A DNA stretch of 64,000 nt from Rhodanobacteraceae bacterium ZG21-1 (GCA_021390615.1 JAJEJU010000024.1:434001-498000); one strand, 5' to 3'. Counted from the stretch's first letter, positions 37,891-46,967 are shown. Notes: generated from the sequence alone by a model not told the origin. Program-made: numbers and translations.

Positions 37891-37914
37891 ATTAAATTGT
37901 GTGCAATTGAATTT
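37891..37914. promoter_or_regulatory. OhrR operator upstream of ohrR-ohr
   Basis: AATTG-TGTG-CAATT (37895-37908) lies 24 bases before the ohrR ATG in a local AT-rich patch. An AATTG/CAATT repeat is the core of known OhrR boxes. Placement over the expected promoter supports repression. Confidence 0.75.
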
Positions 37915-38100
37915 TTGAATCGAAGCGATAGCCGCCTGCTTTGCTCAGACGAGCAGGGGATCGCCAACAGCAAGGAAGCGGCAGGTGCGGTTCGGGCCGA
38001 TGCCGATCGCACGGTTGCCGAGTGCTTCGGATCAGGGGTTCGATTGCTCGTGCCTGGCGCCCGAGAAACGGGCGTGTGGCTATGCCGAAGGCATTTCGCC

Positions 38101-38679
38101 TCAGTCGAGCAGGCGCTTGCCGTAGGCGAAATGATCGCGCCAATAAGGGCCGTCGATATCGTCCAGGCGGACCGTGCCGCCGCTGTTCGGCGCATGCACG
38201 AAGCGGCCCTTGCCGACGTAGACGCCGACGTGGCTGATGCCGCCGTGGCCGCCGAAGAACACCAGGTCGCCGCTGATCAGATCGGTCATGCGGCGCAGGG
38301 TCAACCCGCTCATCTGGGCCATTTCGCGCGAAGTGCGCGGCAGCTGCAGATTGGCGGCGTTGCGATAGATGTAGTCGACCAGGCCGCTGCAGTCGAAGCC
38401 GCCGGTTGGCGTATTGCCGCCCCAGTGGTATGGCGTGCCCACCAGCGCGATGGCGCGGAACAGCACGTCATTGGCGGTGCCGATGTCCTGCGGGCCGCGC
38501 GCCTGTTCGTCGGAAAGCGAGGTGTGTGAAGGCTTGAAGGTCGCTTCGGTGCGTGGTGCGCGGCGTGGCGCCGGATTGCTGGCGCAGGCGGCGAGCACCG
38601 CCAGCAGGGCGGCGAGCGAAAGTAGCCGCGTCGCGCGCCAGGCGGAGACGGGGGATAGAAGGGCGGTAGCCAGGCGCAT
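38101..38679 (-). CDS. NlpC/P60-family lipoprotein, putative cell-wall endopeptidase
   Basis: A 192-residue lipoprotein. The signal (TRLLSLAALLAVLAAC) ends in a lipobox and the mature part has the NlpC/P60 (C40) domain. The catalytic Cys is in GGFDCSGLVDYIYR, the His in ISHVGVYVGKGRFVHAP, and the third polar residue near VRLDDI. Such enzymes cut peptide crosslinks in peptidoglycan. The start is ATG 38679; an upstream TTG at 38718 in frame is less likely. It is separated from ohrR by 230 bases and has its own AT-rich upstream region. Confidence 0.9.
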   Translation of the reverse strand: MRLATALLSPVSAWRATRLLSLAALLAVLAACASNPAPRRAPRTEATFKPSHTSLSDEQARGPQDIGTANDVLFRAIALVGTPYHWGGNTPTGGFDCSGLVDYIYRNAANLQLPRTSREMAQMSGLTLRRMTDLISGDLVFFGGHGGISHVGVYVGKGRFVHAPNSGGTVRLDDIDGPYWRDHFAYGKRLLD

Positions 38680-38912
38680 AAGAGGCAACCTCGCCAAAAG
38701 TTGGCTCGAGGTTATCAAATCAATGAGTTGCCTGGAAGTATTCAGAATTTGGGCGAGAGTATGGCAACAAGCTGCGAGTTATCTGGCAGTCAGCTAAATC
38801 GCCAAATCAGCGACCTGCGGTCGACGGGTCGAGCCGTGGCGATGCCGACGGGCGTGGGCAAGCCTGATGGCCTGTGTCGGTATGCAAGCGTCGATAGCCG
38901 CGGATAGAGGAT

Positions 38913-40091
38913 TCAGGACGCGATCTGGGTGGTGTAGGTCGGCATGGGCGGTACCGCGGCGGGAAGCCGTTCCTCGGCGATGTGCATGATGTAGCGGCCG
39001 ATCATTTGCTCGCTCTTGGCCAGCGATCGGTCTGGCGAGTTGCGGGCGTGACGCATGGCCTGCGCCAGCAGGCGCAGGCTTTCCTCGCGACGACCGGCCA
39101 GCGCCGCCTGCAGCGCAAGGCAGCGCGGCCAGAGCGCGGGTTCGGACCAGGCCAGTTCGCGCGATGGCGTGGCTTCGTCCAAAGCGCTCGCGTCGCGTCG
39201 ATGAATCGCGATGCAGAACGCGGATTCCGTTTTGGCATAAGCGGCAAGCTGTTTGGTCAGCTTGGCAAAGGCGGGCGCGTCCCGCAGCAGCGCTTCGAAG
39301 CGATCGGCATAGCCGATCGCTTCGTCCCATGCCCCGCGATGCTGCGCTGCTTTCAGGCGATACAGGAGCGGGATCAGCGGTGCCGGCATCGGGCGGGATT
39401 CGAGTTCCGCCAGATCGACCTCGGGCAGATGCTCGGCGGTGGTTCCCGCGACCAGGCGCGCCTGCAGACGGGCAAAGGCGAGGTCCGGCCGGTCGTCGCG
39501 ATCGTGCCGCAGCCATTGCAGCAGGCGCTTGCCGTCGCTCGCCGTCACGCCGCCCCAGGGCAGCAGGTTGGACACGCCCATGGCAAGGTTGATCGCCGCG
39601 AAGGCGGTGGCCAACGGCGCCGCCAGCGGCGGCAGTCCGGGCCACTGCAATACGCCGAACAGCAGTGCGGCGACGAGCAGATTCAGTAGCGGGCCAAGCA
39701 GGACCATCAGCAGCATCTGCGTGCGCAAGGGGCGCTGCAGGTTGAGGGCGGCCACGACCAGGCCGCCGTACTTCCTGCCTTTCGGCTGCGGCGACCAGCG
39801 CATAGCCCAGAGCTTCCGCCGTACGCGAATGTCCACCGCGCCGATGCGGATCTGCAGCACCGGCATGCCCATCCAGCGCGCGCCCAGATAGTGGCCTCCC
39901 TCGTGCACCACCACGGCGATAGGCTGCAGCAGCACCGCGATGAGCCAGGCGATGATCGGGGTCGCAGGACCCAGTTCCATCCGGGCCAGGCAGTAATAGG
40001 AGAAGAAGAAGCCGGCACCGAAGATGACGACGCGCAGGAGGTAGCCCAGCTTGCTCGTCCAGTGCTTGCTGCGATGGCCTTCCATGGGCAC
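38913..40091 (-). CDS. M50-type intramembrane metalloprotease with C-terminal helical domain
   Basis: A 392-residue protein. The N-terminal 200 residues hold five or so helices with AVVVHEGGHYLGARWMG (HExGHxxxAxxxG zinc site) and GVSNLLPWGGVTASDGKRLL (N-P...DG third ligand), the full M50 signature. The C-terminal half is soluble, Ala/Leu/Arg-rich and TPR-like (APLIPLLYRLKAAQHRGAWDEAIGYADR). No PDZ domain is present, so it is unlike RseP. The substrate is unknown. Start at 40091 (MPMEGHRSKHW); an ATG two codons later is possible. It reads with the exported ChaN/EreA-like gene 75 bases upstream. Confidence 0.87.
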   Translation of the reverse strand: MPMEGHRSKHWTSKLGYLLRVVIFGAGFFFSYYCLARMELGPATPIIAWLIAVLLQPIAVVVHEGGHYLGARWMGMPVLQIRIGAVDIRVRRKLWAMRWSPQPKGRKYGGLVVAALNLQRPLRTQMLLMVLLGPLLNLLVAALLFGVLQWPGLPPLAAPLATAFAAINLAMGVSNLLPWGGVTASDGKRLLQWLRHDRDDRPDLAFARLQARLVAGTTAEHLPEVDLAELESRPMPAPLIPLLYRLKAAQHRGAWDEAIGYADRFEALLRDAPAFAKLTKQLAAYAKTESAFCIAIHRRDASALDEATPSRELAWSEPALWPRCLALQAALAGRREESLRLLAQAMRHARNSPDRSLAKSEQMIGRYIMHIAEERLPAAVPPMPTYTTQIAS

Positions 40092-40165
40092 TCCCCGATT
40101 GGCCGCATCAGGATAGTCGAAAGCGGCAGAGAGAGCCGTTTCTTCTTATCGGCGATGAGGGTGTG

Positions 40166-41428
40166 CTAGCGCGGCACAGGCACCTTGATGGTCTCTTCGT
40201 CCAGGGGCTTGCCGTCGAGCCCCCAACTGCGCAACCGATAGCTGCCCGGATACAGATAAAGCGTGCCGTGCGTATGCCTGGGCAGCAGCATCTGCCGATC
40301 GGCCGCGATGGCCTGGTCGGATTCGCCGGGATAGCGCGCCTCGACCACGCAAGGCAGCACCTTGAGGCAGAAGTCGTCATTGAGTTCGAAGGTGTCCCGC
40401 TGGCCGCCCAGGCTGAGCCATGCCGGCCGTTGCCGCTCGTCCAGCGGCGGCAGGATCACGCTGATGTCGTGCTTGGTCGGGTCGGCGCTCCAGGGCGCAC
40501 CGCTGCTCTGCTGGACCAGCACGACCGGGCGCTCGACGCGGAAGTCCTCCACCAATTGGCGGTAGGCGCCGATCAGCGGCTTGCCGACGTCTCGAAACTG
40601 AGTCTGGTCGATGGACAGCGGATCGCAGCCGCACAGCTGACCCAGGCGCATGCCCATCGGCACGGCATCGCCCAGATTGCCGGCGGCCTTGTCCACGTGC
40701 GCGTAGCCGCCGTGCACGAACAGGCGCGCTTTAGGGTCCTGGGCCAGCACTCGTTCGTACAAGTGCTTCGCCTGTTCGTCTTCGCGCACCGCCAGCGACT
40801 CGGCGTCGGAATCGTAGGGCACCACGATGTAGCCCAGCCGCAATGCCTGTCGCACGATCTCGCCGTAGAGCGGCTCGTGCAGGTATTCGCTGCCGCTGGA
40901 TGCCACCGGATAGCCGCGTTTCGCCAGGGAGATGTCTTTGTCGCTCAGCGCCTCGGCGGCGAAATAGCGGTAGCCGAGCGCGCGCAGCCTGGGCAGCAAG
41001 GCCAGCGTGAGGCGGCGGGTCGAGACGTCGTGATGCGCTTCGTTGATCAACACGATGCGTCGCTGGCTGGCCAGCTTCGCAATGACGTCGGAGGCTTCCT
41101 CGGCTGCCCATTGCGGCCGTTGCGGCAGCACCAGGTGCGGCGATACCGCGACGCGGTTGTCGAACGGGAAGTTGTGCACGGCGTCGTAGTACAGGCCCAG
41201 CTCGCTTTCGGTGGTGGCCAGGAGCTGCAGAGCCGTCTGCCTGGTCGCCGGATCGTGCACGGTCGATCGCCGCGCCAGGTAGCCCAGGCGGGCCAGATCG
41301 TTCGGCTGCTGGTCGAGGGCGGCGAGCGGATCCGCGCTGCCGGTCAGCTGCCGGTCCAGCCCCATGGCCGAAGCGGAGGCGAGCAGCAAGGCTGCGCCGA
41401 GAGCGAACATGGACGAACGAACGTGCAT
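40166..41428 (-). CDS. Exported protein resembling the ChaN/EreA/TIKI superfamily
   Basis: A 420-residue protein with a signal peptide (MHVRSSMFALGAALLLASASA). The core RIVLINEAHHDVSTRRLTLALL followed by ALGYRYFAAEA, and later ARLFVHGGYAHV, resembles the E...H/GxxH pattern of the ChaN (haem-binding), erythromycin esterase and TIKI protease fold. I cannot assign an activity. A Cys pair (QLCGCDPL) and late Cys residues could form disulphides, in keeping with a periplasmic site. It is divergent from the DadA-like gene and probably cotranscribed with the M50 protease. The chosen ATG directly begins the signal. Confidence 0.75.
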   Translation of the reverse strand: MHVRSSMFALGAALLLASASAMGLDRQLTGSADPLAALDQQPNDLARLGYLARRSTVHDPATRQTALQLLATTESELGLYYDAVHNFPFDNRVAVSPHLVLPQRPQWAAEEASDVIAKLASQRRIVLINEAHHDVSTRRLTLALLPRLRALGYRYFAAEALSDKDISLAKRGYPVASSGSEYLHEPLYGEIVRQALRLGYIVVPYDSDAESLAVREDEQAKHLYERVLAQDPKARLFVHGGYAHVDKAAGNLGDAVPMGMRLGQLCGCDPLSIDQTQFRDVGKPLIGAYRQLVEDFRVERPVVLVQQSSGAPWSADPTKHDISVILPPLDERQRPAWLSLGGQRDTFELNDDFCLKVLPCVVEARYPGESDQAIAADRQMLLPRHTHGTLYLYPGSYRLRSWGLDGKPLDEETIKVPVPR

Positions 41429-41517
41429 GAAACGACTCCGCGCAGGGCCCCGCGCCATAGTGCGTCCGGGTATTTCGCGGTGCAAGTACCGCCTTCCGCG
41501 CGACTACAATGCAGCGG

Positions 41518-42777
41518 ATGGATGCTAGCCAAAGCGATGTATTGATCCTCGGCGGCGGCGTGATCGGGCTGGCCAGTGCGCTGTGCCTGCTGCGGGCCGG
41601 CGCCACGGTGCGCGTGCTCGAGCAGGGCACGCCGGGCTGCGGCAGCTCGCACGGCAATTGCGGCACCATCACGCCCAGCCACGCGCTGCCGCTGGCCATG
41701 CCAGGCATGCCGGCGCTGGCGCTGCGCTCGGTGTTGCGCGCGGATGCGCCGCTCTACCTCAATCCGCGCCTCGACGGCGCGCGCCTGCGCTGGCTGCTCG
41801 GTTTCGCGCGGCGCTGCAACTGGCGCGACTTTGCCCAGGCCACACAGGCGCGTGCGGCGATCCTGCGGCGTTCGCGCACGCTGCTGGCGGACTGGGTGCG
41901 CGAACATGGCCTGGATTGCGAGTTCCGCGAGGAAGGCGTGCTGTACGTCTATCGCAGCGACCCGGCGCTGGCGAAGGACGAGAAGCATCATGCCGGCGTG
42001 CTCGACCGGCTCGGCGTGGAAGTGCGGCGCCTGCGCGGCGATGAAGTGGAGGCGATGGAGCCGGCGCTGAAGCCTGGCGTGCGCGGTGGCCTGTTCCATC
42101 CGGGCGATGCGCGATTGCGTCCGGACCGATATGTGGCCGAGCTGGCGCGGCGCGTGCGCGAGCTGGGCGGAACGATCGAGAGCGGCGCCCGCGTCGAGGC
42201 GATCGATGCTGCACAAGGTCGCCTGCAAGCGGTGAAAAGCACGCGCGGCGAGTTCTCCGGAGAGCGCGTCTTGCTCGCGCTCGGCGCCTGGTCGCCGCTG
42301 CTGGGCCGCACGCTGGGCCTGCGCCTGCCGATGCAGCCCGGCAAGGGTTATTCGCTGACTTACACGCGTCCGAAGCAGGCGCCGCGGCACGCGCTGGTGC
42401 TGCGCGAGGCCTCGGTCTGCGTCACTACCTGGGAAGACGGCTATCGGCTGGGCAGCACCATGGAATTCTCGGGCTACGCGGAAGGCCTCAACCGCCGCCG
42501 GCTGGACGCCTTGCGCCGCGGCGCCGCCAGCGGCCTGCGCGAACCGGAAGGGCCGACCTTGCTGGAAGAATGGTGGGGCTGGCGCCCGATGAGCGTGGAC
42601 GAAGTGCCGATCATCGGGCCGAGCACGCGCTGGTCGAACCTGCATCTGGCCACCGCGCACGGCATGCTGGGCGTGAGCATGTCGGCCGCCACCGGCGAAC
42701 TGGTCGCCGCCCAGCTCGCCGGACAGGCACCTGCGATCGATCCTGCGCCCTATGCGCCGGCACGATTCGGGCTTTGA
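41518..42777 (+). CDS. FAD-dependent D-amino acid dehydrogenase-like oxidoreductase
   Basis: A 419-residue DAO-superfamily flavoprotein with the dinucleotide motif LILGGGVIGLASALCLLRAG and the FAD-linked GSSHGNCGTITPSHALPL. C-terminal GWRPMSVDEVPIIGPS and HGMLGVSMSAATGELVA are typical of DadA-like enzymes that oxidise D-amino acids or related substrates such as hydroxyproline. DadA itself and cis-4-hydroxy-D-proline dehydrogenase are both possible. An in-frame ATG nine bases earlier (MQRMDAS) is an alternative start. Confidence 0.87.
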   Translation: MDASQSDVLILGGGVIGLASALCLLRAGATVRVLEQGTPGCGSSHGNCGTITPSHALPLAMPGMPALALRSVLRADAPLYLNPRLDGARLRWLLGFARRCNWRDFAQATQARAAILRRSRTLLADWVREHGLDCEFREEGVLYVYRSDPALAKDEKHHAGVLDRLGVEVRRLRGDEVEAMEPALKPGVRGGLFHPGDARLRPDRYVAELARRVRELGGTIESGARVEAIDAAQGRLQAVKSTRGEFSGERVLLALGAWSPLLGRTLGLRLPMQPGKGYSLTYTRPKQAPRHALVLREASVCVTTWEDGYRLGSTMEFSGYAEGLNRRRLDALRRGAASGLREPEGPTLLEEWWGWRPMSVDEVPIIGPSTRWSNLHLATAHGMLGVSMSAATGELVAAQLAGQAPAIDPAPYAPARFGL

Positions 42778-42853
42778 GGGCAAGCGTTGCGCATTCCAGG
42801 ATGTCGCCGCGGCAGCGGGCACCGCGTCCGACAGGATCTTTGCGCTGCACGCC

Positions 42854-42875
42854 GTGTTGCGGTCGTGTTGCGGTC
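42854..42875. repeat. Short perfect tandem duplication
   Basis: GTGTTGCGGTC occurs twice head to tail (42854-42864 and 42865-42875) in the gap between two rightward genes. It may be a simple slippage product. Confidence 0.7.
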
Positions 42876-43042
42876 GTATCGCGGCGATATGTCGATGACA
42901 GCGAGTCGTCGCCTGCTCTTGGCGTGAGCCTACGGCAGGCCTGGCTGTGAGCTAAGCCCTAGTCTGTTGCGGCTGCGTATTCGTTCGCAGCAGGAACGAC
43001 CGCGGTTGCTGGCCCGATCGCCCTGGCCTCACACTTGCGTGC

Positions 43043-43831
43043 ATGGAAACTTTCGTACTCGAACGCGGCCGCGCGCCGCTGCTGATCAGCCTGCCGCACG
43101 ACGGCAGCCATATTCCCGCCGAGATCGCTGAACGCATGCTTCCTGCAGCACAGCGTTCGATCGACAGCGACTGGCATGTCGGGCGTCTGTATGCGCCGCT
43201 GGCGCAGATGCTCGGCGCCAGCCTGCTGCGTCCGATCGCCTCGCGCTACGTGGTGGATCTCAATCGTCCGGCGGATGGGCAGGCGCTCTATCCGGGGCGG
43301 CGCGAAACCGGCCTGGTGCCGACCATCGGCTTCGACGGCGCGCTGCTCTATCGCGACGATTTGGAGCCTGGGCGCGATGAAATTCAACGGCGCGTGAATG
43401 ATTTCTGGGCGCCGTATCATCAGGCCATCACGCACGAAATTGCGGCCTTGCTGAAGGAGCACGGTCGCGTCGTGCTATGGGAAGGGCACTCCATCCGCAG
43501 CCGCGTGCCGATGCTGTTCGAGGGTGTGCTGCCGGATTTCAATCTGGGCACTGCGGACGGAGCCAGCTGCGGCCCAGCCTTGCAACAGCGGCTGCAAGCC
43601 TGCCTGCAGACCCAGTCCCGTTACAGCCACGTGGTCAATGGTCGCTTCAAAGGCGGCTACATCACGCGCCATTACGGCGTGCCGGCGCAGGGCGTGCAGG
43701 CCGTGCAGCTGGAGCTGGCGCAGTGCAACTACATGGACGAGGAAAGCCTGGAATACGATGCAGGCAAGGCCTCCGCGGTGCAGGAGCTGATTGGCCGATT
43801 GCTGCAGCAGTGTCTGACGGATTCGCAATAA
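43043..43831 (+). CDS. hutG: N-formylglutamate deformylase-like hydrolase
   Basis: A 262-residue hydrolase of the N-formylglutamate amidohydrolase family, the last step of one histidine-degradation route. The start LISLPHDGSHIP, the segment DSDWHVGRLY, RYVVDLNRP and WEGHSIRSRVP are family hallmarks and provide metal ligands. No other hut gene is in the window, so N-formylglutamate as substrate is inferred from the family. It begins at ATG 43043. Confidence 0.9.
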   Translation: METFVLERGRAPLLISLPHDGSHIPAEIAERMLPAAQRSIDSDWHVGRLYAPLAQMLGASLLRPIASRYVVDLNRPADGQALYPGRRETGLVPTIGFDGALLYRDDLEPGRDEIQRRVNDFWAPYHQAITHEIAALLKEHGRVVLWEGHSIRSRVPMLFEGVLPDFNLGTADGASCGPALQQRLQACLQTQSRYSHVVNGRFKGGYITRHYGVPAQGVQAVQLELAQCNYMDEESLEYDAGKASAVQELIGRLLQQCLTDSQ

Positions 43832-44013
43832 ATTGCGATTCGGCGCAATTGTCCGAATGTCAAGGCGCCTGTCATGAAATTTGTGCCCAACGGTCACACC
43901 GATTCAGTATCAGTAAGCCGGTCCGGCTGCTAATGTTGGCTCGTCGCGCCACCCGAGCTCGCCGGGTTCCGGCCGGGTCCGCGGCACATCATTCAAGTTC
44001 GAGGCTAATTACC

Positions 44014-44223
44014 ATGCGTAAACTTGCGATCGCTTCCCTGCTCGTGATGGGCGTGGCTCTTTCCGGTTCTGTGCTGGCTCAGGCTGCCGCCCCTCAGGCG
44101 GCGGATACTGCGGCCAAGTCGACGACTGCGGCTCCGAAGGCTGCCAAGCACCACAAGGCTCACACCCAGAAGGCGCCGAAGAAGCACAAGGACGCTGCTG
44201 CTGCTCCGGCTGGCGGCCAGTAA
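44014..44223 (+). CDS. Small exported Ala/Lys/His-rich protein
   Basis: A 69-residue protein with a clean signal peptide (MRKLAIASLLVMGVALSGSV, cleavage near LAQA) and a mature part of Ala, Lys, His, Thr and Pro (KAAKHHKAHTQKAPKKHKDA). The composition resembles acid-shock protein Asr, a disordered basic periplasmic protein. GAGG precedes the start and a strong terminator follows the stop, so it is an independent short gene. Function unknown; Asr homology is only by composition. Confidence 0.8.
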   Translation: MRKLAIASLLVMGVALSGSVLAQAAAPQAADTAAKSTTAAPKAAKHHKAHTQKAPKKHKDAAAAPAGGQ

Positions 44224-44235
44224 TCAGTAACGCCA

Positions 44236-44274
44236 ACAAACCCCGGCCGGCCTTGCCGGCCGGGGTTTGTTTTG
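44236..44274 (+). terminator. Terminator after the small basic protein gene
   Basis: ACAAACCCCGGCCGGC (44236-44251) pairs with the sequence to 44270 through a CTTG-type loop, giving a stem of about 15 bp, then TTTG. The convergent ridA ends 49 bases to the right, so it may serve both strands. Confidence 0.9.
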
Positions 44275-44318
44275 TCCGGAATCTGCTCAGCGCGAGATTG
44301 GCCCAGCGCTGAATTTGC

Positions 44319-44744
44319 TCAGCGGTCAGATGACAGCGCCGCGACGCATTTCAATTCGATGGCGATCGGCGTCGGCAGGGCGCTGATGCCGACGGTGGTG
44401 CGGCACGCATCCACGCCGGCGAAGTATTCCGCGTACAGGCGGTTGTAGACCGGAAAGTCGCGCGCCATGTCGGTGAGGAACACGGTGACGTCCACCAGGT
44501 CCTGCCAGCGCGCACCGCTGGCCTCCAGCACGGCACGCACGTTGGCGAACACTTGCCGGCACTGCGCTTCGATGTCGTAGCCGATCAGCTTTCCCTCGGC
44601 ATCGTGGACGTTGCCGGGAATCGCGTTGCTGCCGGGCTGGCGCGGACCCACCCCGGAGAGAAACAGCAGATCGCCGACCCGCCGCGCGTGCGGATAGGCG
44701 CCGACCGGCGCCGGTGCCGTGTCGGTGCGCACCACGTCAGTCAT
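44319..44744 (-). CDS. RidA-family deaminase, probable 2-aminomuconate deaminase
   Basis: A 141-residue RidA/YjgF protein with PVGAYPHARRVGDLLFLSGVGPRQ at the N-terminus, VFANVRAVLEASGARWQDLVDVTVFLTDM in the middle and the active-site segment DACRTTVGISALPTPIAIELKCVA (Arg and Glu). RidA-type enzymes hydrolyse enamines; related proteins deaminate 2-aminomuconate in tryptophan breakdown. That role is suggested by the aldehyde dehydrogenase 756 bases upstream in the same direction. Its ATG overlaps the carbonic anhydrase stop by eight bases. Confidence 0.87.
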   Translation of the reverse strand: MTDVVRTDTAPAPVGAYPHARRVGDLLFLSGVGPRQPGSNAIPGNVHDAEGKLIGYDIEAQCRQVFANVRAVLEASGARWQDLVDVTVFLTDMARDFPVYNRLYAEYFAGVDACRTTVGISALPTPIAIELKCVAALSSDR

Positions 44745-45408
44745 GCGGCAGCCGCGGCATCCGGGTGAGTCGTTGCAGCGCCTGTTCGTAGGCCGGGGCC
44801 AGCGCAGCGCGCGTGTCGATGTGCATGCCCAGATCGTTGATGTGGCCGTTGGCGAGGCTGTAGCACCAGGCGTGCACCGACAGCTTCTGCCCGCGCTCCC
44901 AGGCGTCCATCACCATGGTGGTGTGGCACACGTTGAGCACCTGCTCGATCGCGTTGAGCTCGCACAGGCGCGCATGGCGCAGGTCCATCAGGTCGATCGA
45001 GGCGAGCAGCGGCGAGTGCTTCTGCGCCACGTCGCCGACGTGCCGCAGCCAGTTGTCGACCAGGCCCAGCCGGCGCTCGTCAAGCACCGCCTGCACGCCG
45101 CCGCAGCCGTAGTGGCCGACCACGATGATGTGCTCGACCTTGAGGATGTCGACCGCGAACTGGATCGCGCTGAGGCAGTTGAGGTCGGTATGCGAGACCA
45201 CGTTGGCGACGTTGCGCTGCACGAAGATCTCGCCGGGCGGCAGGTCCACGATCTGGGTGGCCGGCACGCGCGAGTCGGAGCAGCCGATCCACAGATACTT
45301 CGGCGACTGCTGCTGCGCCAGGCGTTCGAAGAAGCGCGGGTCCTGCGTGCGCATCGCCGCCGACCAGACGCGATTGCTGTCGAGCAGGTCTTGCAGGGGA
45401 CTGGTCAA
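44737..45408 (-). CDS. can: Beta-class carbonic anhydrase
   Basis: A 223-residue carbonic anhydrase that interconverts CO2 and bicarbonate. Zinc ligands are in LWIGCSDSRVP (Cys, Asp/Arg dyad) and VVGHYGCGGVQA (His and Cys), and the N-terminal helix SNRVWSAAMRTQDPRFFERLA fits the E. coli Can form. The start is a TTG at 45408 with GAGGAAG about nine bases upstream; an ATG at 45424 is out of frame. It lies between ridA and the aldehyde dehydrogenase in an apparently shared transcript. Confidence 0.95.
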   Translation of the reverse strand: MTSPLQDLLDSNRVWSAAMRTQDPRFFERLAQQQSPKYLWIGCSDSRVPATQIVDLPPGEIFVQRNVANVVSHTDLNCLSAIQFAVDILKVEHIIVVGHYGCGGVQAVLDERRLGLVDNWLRHVGDVAQKHSPLLASIDLMDLRHARLCELNAIEQVLNVCHTTMVMDAWERGQKLSVHAWCYSLANGHINDLGMHIDTRAALAPAYEQALQRLTRMPRLPHD

Positions 45409-45500
45409 GGCGGTTCTTCCTCATGGCCGGCCGCACGCCGGCGCGCAACGCGTAAGCCTAGCACGGCCCTCCCGCCGGCTTCCCGCGGCAGGCGGTCCGC

Positions 45501-46967
45501 TCAGTAACGGATGCAGACGTTTTTGGCCTCGGTGAAGAAGCGCAACGCTTCGACGCCTCCTTCGCGCCCGAGGCCGGATTGCTTGACGCCGCCGAATGGC
45601 GTGCGCAGGTCGCGCAGCATCCAGCAGTTGGTCCAGACGATGCCGAACTGCAGTTGCGCGGCGAAGCGGTGCGCGCGCGCCAGGTCGCGCGTCCACACCG
45701 AGGCGGCCAGGCCGTAGCCGGTGCCATTGGCCAGCGCCAACGCTTCGGCCTCGTCCTCGAACGGGATCAGGGTCACCACCGGGCCGAAGATTTCCTGCTG
45801 GTTGGTGGCGGCCTCGTTGGGCAGGTCTTCGATCACCGTGGGTGCGATGAACCAGCCGTCGCTGCAGCGGCCGGTCGGCACTGCCGCCGCACCGCCGCAC
45901 AGCACATGCCCGCCTTCGCCGCGCGCCTGTGCGATGTGGCCGAGCACCTTGTCGAAGTGCGCCTTGGAAACCACCGCACCGAGCTCGCTGGCGTCGTCCT
46001 GCGGATCGCCGACGCGTAGCGCGCGGACGCGCGCCAGATAGCGTTCGCGGAATTCCCGGTAGATCGCGCGCTGCACCAGCAGGCGCGAGCCGCACAGGCA
46101 GATTTCGCCCTGGTTGGCGAAGCCGGAGCGCACGATGGTGTCGAGGTTGGCATCGCTCAGGTCAGCGTCGGCGAATACGATCGCCGGATTCTTGCCGCCC
46201 AGCTCCAGCGAAAGTTTCTTGAACTGCGCAGCAGCGGTCGTGGCGATGCGCGCGCCGGTGGCGGTGCTGCCGGTAAAGGAGACCGCCTTCACCGCCGCAT
46301 GCTCGACGATGGCCTGGCCCACACCGGGGCCGGTGCCCTGCACGATGTTCAGCACGCCGGGCGGGAAGCCAGCTTCGAGGCTGAGCTCGCCAAGCAGGGC
46401 CGCGGTGCAGGGGGTGATTTCCGAGGGCTTGGCCACCACCGCATTGCCGGCGGCCAGTGCCGGGGCAATTTTCCAAGTGAACAGGTAGAGCGGCAGGTTC
46501 CATGGGCTGATGCAGCCGACCACGCCCAGCGGCTGGCGCAAGGTGTAGTTCAGCGCTGCTGCATCGGCCGAGCCGAGCTCGGTGTGGTGGGATTCGCTGG
46601 ACCAGTTCAGGATGGCCGCGGCGAAGTAGCGCAGATTGGCTACCGCGCGCGGGATGTCCAGGCTGCGCGCGAGTTTCACCGGCTTGCCGCTGTCGCGCGA
46701 TTCCAGCGCGGCGAATGCGTCCAGCCGAGCCTCGAGCAGATCGGCCAGGCGCTGCAGCAGGCGGGCGCGCTGTTCGAGCGGCGTGCTGGCCCAGCCGGGA
46801 GCCGCGCGCTGGGCTGCTGCGACCGCACCCGCCACGTCGCGCGCATCGGAATCGGGGCAGGCGGCGAACACGGCGCCGGTGGCTGGCTCGAATACGTCGA
46901 GATAACGTTGGTTCGCCGGGGGCTGCAGGCGGCCGTCGATCAGGTTGGCAAGTCGCGACTGGGGCAT
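45501..46967 (-). CDS. Aldehyde dehydrogenase, 2-aminomuconate/2-hydroxymuconate semialdehyde type
   Basis: A 488-residue NAD-dependent aldehyde dehydrogenase. The cofactor and active-site segments are PWNLPLYLFTWKIAPALAAG, LELGGKNPAIVF (general base Glu) and SGFANQGEICLCGSRLLV (catalytic Cys in GEICLCG). NQGEICLCGSR is the pattern of AMSDH/HMSDH, which oxidise muconate semialdehydes. The nearby RidA and SDR genes support the aminomuconate branch of tryptophan breakdown. The upstream dioxygenase (haaO) and ACMSD decarboxylase are not in the window. Confidence 0.93.
   Translation of the reverse strand: MPQSRLANLIDGRLQPPANQRYLDVFEPATGAVFAACPDSDARDVAGAVAAAQRAAPGWASTPLEQRARLLQRLADLLEARLDAFAALESRDSGKPVKLARSLDIPRAVANLRYFAAAILNWSSESHHTELGSADAAALNYTLRQPLGVVGCISPWNLPLYLFTWKIAPALAAGNAVVAKPSEITPCTAALLGELSLEAGFPPGVLNIVQGTGPGVGQAIVEHAAVKAVSFTGSTATGARIATTAAAQFKKLSLELGGKNPAIVFADADLSDANLDTIVRSGFANQGEICLCGSRLLVQRAIYREFRERYLARVRALRVGDPQDDASELGAVVSKAHFDKVLGHIAQARGEGGHVLCGGAAAVPTGRCSDGWFIAPTVIEDLPNEAATNQQEIFGPVVTLIPFEDEAEALALANGTGYGLAASVWTRDLARAHRFAAQLQFGIVWTNCWMLRDLRTPFGGVKQSGLGREGGVEALRFFTEAKNVCIRY

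Noticed and set aside
42778-43042. A hidden small gene between the DadA-like and hutG genes
   Set aside because: Frames are short and lack a ribosome-binding site; only a short tandem duplication stands out.
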